A stretch of 23,350 nucleotides of DNA from Neonectria sp. B-13. Lineage: Eukaryota > Ascomycota > Sordariomycetes > Hypocreales > Nectriaceae. How positions within the stretch are numbered: position 1 is the stretch's first letter; each line of letters starts with the position of its first letter. The notes beneath the pieces were generated by a model. It made no database searches. It had not been told where the DNA came from and worked only from the letters and a program-made list of their open reading frames with translations. Shown one piece after another: positions 19,379 through 23,350 of this stretch. Both the position numbers and the translations under genes were made by a program. Location of the stretch: the NCBI GenBank assembly GCA_002682825.1, contig NOKP01000068.1, forward strand, positions 125,543-148,892. The letters are read 5' to 3'.

Positions 19379-20110
19379 TCAGTTCAGAGAGCCACCCTGG
19401 ACATCCATTTTTGCCTCTTCGGGATATCGGCGGTGAATCGACGGCCGGATGCCCCTTGAGCAGTCTGAAGAGACCGGTAGCATATGCAACAGAGCTGCAT
19501 GATACCCATCGAGGAATCGTTCAGGGGAGACACGAGTGACAGGCTGAGTATCGTCTTTTCCGCGAGCTCCTTGTCTCCAAATCTCTTCGGTTCTATCGTT
19601 CGCAGCTGATGACTTCCCTCCGATGGAAGGCGATTTGTCTATATGTGAGTGCGGGGTTGGTATCATCGGCATGCGTGCACCGTTTCCTTCAGCCTCCTCC
19701 CACCTCAGTTGCTTCAACCTCGGGTGGTCGGGTATTTGTGCTAGCCATTGGTGGATATTGTCTCGAAGCTGTACATGCGAGACTTGAGGCACATGAAGAG
19801 TGTCATTACCTTCCAAAGCAGCGCTCTGGCTCTCCTGCTTAGCGTCGAGTAGAGATGATGGCGAGGAAGGGAGGCTCCGGTCGATGCGTTCGTGAACAGA
19901 ACTCGTCGGTGAGCTGATGTAGATAGTTCTGTTCAACCATCCAGAGTTGTGAAAAGATTGAGAGTTGGTTGAAGGTTCAGAGTTTTGGTCGATAAGTCCC
20001 GGCAACGTGAGCGACTGTACGTCGAAATGTATCTCTTCCAGGGGAGCGAGGATATCGTTCATGATTTGGCTTGAGGACGAAGAGATCGAATCATGAGGTG
20101 TATGTGCCAT
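19379..20110 (-). CDS. Ser-rich hypothetical protein (243 aa)
   Basis: I do not recognise this protein. ATG 20110 lies in a good context (CAAGATGG) and opens a 243-codon frame without breaks. The N-terminal half is rich in Ser, Pro and Asn (HDSISSSSSQIMNDIL, then RSLPSSPSSLLDAKQESQ) and looks disordered. The centre has a more structured segment (DNIHQWLAQIPDHPRLKQLR). There is no signal peptide, membrane helix or zinc cluster. Composition is similar to the disordered parts of fungal regulators, but no function should be inferred. The gene could also be an exon of a longer spliced gene. It lies between two permease relics. Confidence 0.5.
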   Translation of the reverse strand: MAHTPHDSISSSSSQIMNDILAPLEEIHFDVQSLTLPGLIDQNSEPSTNSQSFHNSGWLNRTIYISSPTSSVHERIDRSLPSSPSSLLDAKQESQSAALEGNDTLHVPQVSHVQLRDNIHQWLAQIPDHPRLKQLRWEEAEGNGARMPMIPTPHSHIDKSPSIGGKSSAANDRTEEIWRQGARGKDDTQPVTRVSPERFLDGYHAALLHMLPVSSDCSRGIRPSIHRRYPEEAKMDVQGGSLN

Positions 20111-20528
20111 CTTGAGCTGATAGGGTCATTCCTCGTCGTGACAAGCCTTAAGGAAATTCACAGGATAGAGTGGAGGGTTTGCAAGCGTTCAACTCGAGGA
20201 GGATGTGCCATGATATAACCTTGCTCTGAATTCTTGTTCTGTGGAGCCAAGCATGGAGATGCTGAGCCGAGACCCTGAGCAAAGACCCTCTTGATTATGA
20301 ATGATTCAACATTCTGCTTGCGACATTGTTGCTTTCGGCGTTGTCATTGACGTTCGGTCGTTTCAGGTCCTGGTCGAGGTGGCCTACCTGGATTGACCGA
20401 GTGTGACGGTACAAGAGCACGAACGAGGTCGAGTGCAGCTTGGGCAAAATGATTGTTTACAAGGAGAGAAAGAGATTCGTAAGGAATACTCTGACTTAAG
20501 CTATTTACACAATATAAAATGAGACTAT
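20111..20528. other. Upstream region of the Ser-rich gene; no gene seen
   Basis: Presumed promoter of the minus-strand gene ending at 19379. No motif can be assigned with confidence. Confidence 0.4.
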
Positions 20529-21101
20529 TCATAAAGTATGAAAGTCGCATGATCGTTCCCTCACACCGAGCACAGGTTTGTCGGGGTTTGCGGGCGAAGT
20601 TTGGGTTAAAACACGTTTTGTTTGGGCATAACTATCCGCAAACTGTTTGATGCCCAACTCAAAACTTATCGACGCATCCCCGGAGACGCTCTTTGATGGG
20701 TCGACCTCCATTGTGGCACGATGGGATGCGTCATATCCAAAACGGGTTGACATTTCCACATCTTGGTCAGGTCGTTTTGATTGGTATCCAGACAAGTTCC
20801 TACAGAATGGCTCAGTCAATCCTTTCAGTTGTACGGAACGCCTGAAATCCGGGGTATTGTAGTGTCGTGTGCCCAGAGAAATTCTCGTCGGACCGACAAA
20901 ATTAGGGAGCAAGCCGAAAAATACCAACGCGGGCCGTGCCTCAATTAATGCAGGTCGGGGCCGGTGAAGGCCTGGACACAACCCAGAAGGCTCCATAGCT
21001 TCTAGACACCGACACGCATCTTGTCTTGCTCTTGGCGAAGCTGGTGGTGCAACTTGATGTCGGCCCGACGAGAATTTGCTCTTCGCAAGTCTTAAAGGCA
21101 T
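20529..21101 (-). CDS. Weak hypothetical ORF (190 aa)
   Basis: The frame is open from ATG 21101 to a stop at 20529-20531. No domain, signal peptide or membrane segment is visible. The first 70 residues are rich in Arg, Pro and Ala, and the second half (NLSGYQSKRPDQDVEMSTRF, then SISFELGIKQFADSYAQTKR) looks more protein-like. The length is only modestly above chance. It overlaps two of the three palindromic sites upstream of the following permease, which argues against it being a real gene. Kept as a low-confidence call. Confidence 0.2.
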   Translation of the reverse strand: MPLRLAKSKFSSGRHQVAPPASPRARQDACRCLEAMEPSGLCPGLHRPRPALIEARPALVFFGLLPNFVGPTRISLGTRHYNTPDFRRSVQLKGLTEPFCRNLSGYQSKRPDQDVEMSTRFGYDASHRATMEVDPSKSVSGDASISFELGIKQFADSYAQTKRVLTQTSPANPDKPVLGVRERSCDFHTL

Positions 21102-21205
21102 CACGAGGATTGACTCTTGGCACTCACGAGCTCATTTCTCAGCCAAGATTCCAGAAACCTTCCCAAAATGGTGCGGCCATGTGCCCAGGTTTTCGTCGGT
21201 CCGAC
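20887..21205. promoter_or_regulatory. Three GTCGGNCCGAC palindromes upstream of the permease
   Basis: GTCGGACCGAC (20887-20897), GTCGGCCCGAC (21059-21069) and GTCGGTCCGAC (21195-21205) lie about 310-630 bp before the permease start. The flank GAGAA follows the second and third copies. The first copy is the inverted form (TTCTC before it), so copies 1 and 2 share a 19-bp inverted repeat. CGG triplets in inverted orientation are the kind of half-site bound by Zn2Cys6 regulators, here with a one-base spacer. Alternatively, they mark the ends of a small inverted-repeat element. Confidence 0.45.
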
Positions 21206-21514
21206 GAGAAGTGCCAGGGCGATTTGACAGCGACCACGCTCAAGCGTCTGACACGTTTCGAACGAGTCAGTACACTAACCTTTTAGAGCAGTCAGGGCTT
21301 AAATCAGACTAGCCCTAGGCATTGCTAACACTTCTAGAGCTGGGGTTGGGGAACGTGGAGAGATCGTGGAGACGCGTCTGTGGAATGACTATACGACTCC
21401 CCAGCTTCCCCAGATTGCCTGGAGCTTTTTTACCCAGACACAGCGCCATTGGCTTCCACAGCACTTCTTTTGATCAACCTGCTTTCCACGAACGAAGTCG
21501 ACGCCAACATCGCG
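21206..21514. other. Proximal upstream region of the second permease
   Basis: No separate gene is seen. The frame of the permease exon is open upstream as far as about 21322, but the sequence before about 21532 does not look like transporter sequence. Confidence 0.4.
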
Positions 21515-22663
21515 ATGGCTTCCTCGCCCAAAATCTCCCGACTCAGGTCGAGGATGTTGTAGCTCCTGAACCAGGACTCGGCTCCCAGGGATGGGACGTT
21601 GACAAGACCGATGCGCGCGAGGCTACGGAGCTCGAATACAACCTTACTCTTCGCGACAGTTTCCGTCTCTACCCCAAGGCTATCGGCTTCTCCCTCCTCT
21701 TCTCGACTGCGATCATTATGGAGGGATACGATCTGTCTCTTCTGGGAAGTTTCTACGGCTACGACGCGTAAGTCATCCCGAACCTCGATCGATGTTTAAC
21801 ATAGCGTCTCGTTCGTCGAGTCGGTTCAAGATAGACGTATACTTACTTCGTGTACTCAACAGGTTTAAGCAGAAGTTCGGCGACCAGCTCGACTCGGAAG
21901 GGAGGCCAATCATCTCCGCAGACTGGCAGACCTACATCCAAATCGGCGGCATGTGCGGTCAGATCGTCGGTCTCTACCTCAACGGATGGGTTTCGGATCA
22001 CTTTGGCTATAAGAGAACTATGATGGCCTCCCAAGTCCTCATGGTTACTCTTATTTTCTTCCCATTCTTCGCGCCGAATCTCGAGACTCTTCTAGCCGGC
22101 AACATCCTCCTCGGTATCCCGTGGGGCGTCTTCCAAACACTCACACTCGCGTACGCTTCTGATATCGCCCCTGTTGTCCTTCGCCCTTACTTGACGGCCT
22201 ATGTCAACCTCTGTTGGGTCATCGGTCAGCTTCTTGCAGCCGGCGTACTCCGAGGCTTCAGTTCCATGGGTGGCGACTGGTCGTTACGTTCATGTATGAC
22301 ATGGCAATCGGGCCTATCTGCTACACTATTGTCGCAGAGATTCCTTCTACTCGGCTTAAGGCTAAGACTATCGTTTTGGCCCGCAACTTCAACAACATGG
22401 CCGGCTTGATCAATAACGCATTGATGCCTCGCATGCTTGGACGCAACTCATGGAATTGGGGCGCCAAAACCGGTCTGTTCTGGGCTGCTTGGTGTCTCCT
22501 TATCTTTATCTGGGCCTTCTTCCGTCTTCCTGAGCCCAAGGACCGTACATATGGTGAACTCGATCTTCTTTTCGAGCACCGAGTCAGCGCGCGCAAGTTT
22601 GCAAGCACCCAAGTTGATCGGTTTCCCACAACTGGCCGGGAAACGGATAAGGTCCAGACTTGA
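21515..22663 (+). pseudogene. MFS alpha-glucoside permease with internal deletion
   Basis: Exon 1 carries the cytoplasmic N-terminus and TM1 (TELEYNLTLRDSFRLYPKAI, then IIMEGYDLSLLGSFYGYDA). A 95-bp intron (21768-21862, GTAAGT..CAG) leads to FKQKFGDQLDSEGRPIISAD. TM2-TM5/6 follow, with the MFS signature NGWVSDHFGYKRTM and the subgroup signature GIPWGVFQTLTLAYASDIAP. At about 22278-22290 the sequence jumps from SSMGGDWS, in one frame, to VVTFMYDMAIGPICYTIVAE in another. That omits roughly 200 residues (about TM6/7-TM9) compared with the other permease. The C-terminus (FRLPEPKDRTYGELDLLFEH) ends at TGA 22663. The start is uncertain: ATG 21515 needs a one-base shift to reach the main frame. The product would be non-functional. 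Confidence 0.85.
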
Positions 22664-23014
22664 TTGTGAGGAACATATAATTGCATAGGTACCTGTGACA
22701 AGTCCATCAGCAAGCGAATATCTAGGTGGACCAATCATGTATCGGAAACACATTGTGCTTAGGCTGGACACTTTGAAGCGTATTCCTGTAACATAGACTG
22801 GTAGTTCTCGCCCTCCCGCAATCAGATTCTCTAGACCTTTGGCATGATCACTATCAAGAATACTGAGGATGACTCCTTTGAGATCGGCCCCTTCCAGGCC
22901 GCGCTGGTGCGGATCCTTTACAACCCCGTCTTCATATTGAATGGGGTATTCGGAGAGTAGTCTACCAGAAAGTCCAGCATAGCGTAGTAGGATCCTGACT
23001 GCACCAAGCGAGCC
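22664..23014. other. 3' flank of the permease relic; no gene seen
   Basis: No open frame with recognisable content and no repeat was found here. Confidence 0.45.
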
Positions 23015-23039
23015 TCACACCATGTCTCTTTCCCACTCA

Positions 23040-23350
23040 GTGCTCGCAATAGTCCAATCAGTCCGTCTAAACTCCCTAGACTGTCCATTTAGTCCGTCCG
23101 ACTTGGTCTGACTAGACCAGCAATCTAGCCGAGATGCCCAGACTGGACTATTAGTCCGTCTGTCACCTTTAGACCAGACTACAGCAGGGTTGGAAATCGA
23201 TCGTATAGATCGATTCCCAGCCCTGATCGATCGATTTTTATCGATCGGCGCCTTCAATCGATCGATATCGATCGAGCGCAGATTGAATATCGATCATATC
23301 GATCGATTCCGAGCCCTGATCGATCGATTCCGAGCCCTGATCGATCGATT
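23040..23350. repeat. Palindrome-dense terminal repeat region
   Basis: Three agtccgtc motifs (23060, 23091, 23153) and the hairpin TGGTCT-gact-AGACCA (23104-23119) precede a GATC/CGAT-rich part. There AGGGTTGGAAATCGATC (23186-23202) is nearly complementary to 23208-23224. CGATCGAT-TTTT-ATCGATCG (23228-23247) is a perfect hairpin and CGATCGATATCGATCG (23259-23274) is a perfect palindrome. A 21-bp unit starting ccgagccctgatcgatcga is tandem at 23309-23329 and 23330-23350, with a one-mismatch copy at 23216-23236. The array continues off the window. It may be the tandem 3' tail of a retroelement, a subtelomeric repeat or another satellite. Confidence 0.75.

Overview
The window looks like a transposon-rich, partly decayed stretch of a filamentous ascomycete (Pezizomycotina) genome. 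The evidence is short spliceosomal introns of 48-95 bp, several with CTAAC-like branch points, a four-finger C2H2 regulator with a Gln-rich tail, an NLR-type NACHT/ankyrin gene, alpha-glucoside-type MFS permeases, and typical fungal DNA transposons (pogo/Fot1-like, impala-like Tc1, MULE). I cannot name the species from the sequence.

Layout. Positions 1-417 hold a 199-bp exact direct repeat around a single N, probably a contig-join artefact. Positions 1199-1725 hold two copies of one MITE family in opposite orientation. Positions 1742-4294 hold a CT-rich upstream region and the C2H2 transcription factor gene. Its zinc-finger and C-terminal exons are intact, but a coding-like upstream part is broken. 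A small SANT/Myb-like gene lies at 4795-5238 (minus). A 1,078-bp MULE with about 100-bp TIRs and a perfect 9-bp target duplication occupies 5815-6892 and keeps only the C-terminal part of its transposase. I find no convincing gene at 6893-9635.

Positions 9638-15044 are a transposon island. It contains a truncated impala-like Tc1 element, a decayed pogo/Fot1 transposase, a TIR-bounded element (12227-14725) with an open DDD transposase ending in a SAP-like motif plus a second, convergent ORF, and the N-terminal stub of a third pogo-like transposase. The TIR-bounded element is the most interesting object here.

Positions 15495-18184 hold a truncated, frameshifted NACHT-ankyrin gene (minus) head-to-head with the C-terminal half of an MFS alpha-glucoside permease (plus). 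Positions 19379-20110 hold an unknown Ser-rich protein. Positions 21515-22663 hold a second permease with an internal deletion removing roughly TM6/7-TM9. Just upstream are three palindromic GTCGGNCCGAC sites. The last 340 bp are a dense set of GATC/CGAT palindromes and 21-bp tandem repeats running off the end.

No operon-like or pathway logic joins these genes. The common theme is repeated insertion, deletion and point decay. Several breaks are single-base frameshifts, so sequencing error should be considered for the host genes (C2H2, NLR). Two of the transposase stop codons could be C-to-T changes in CpA context, as expected from repeat-induced point mutation. Everything here was read by eye, without alignments.
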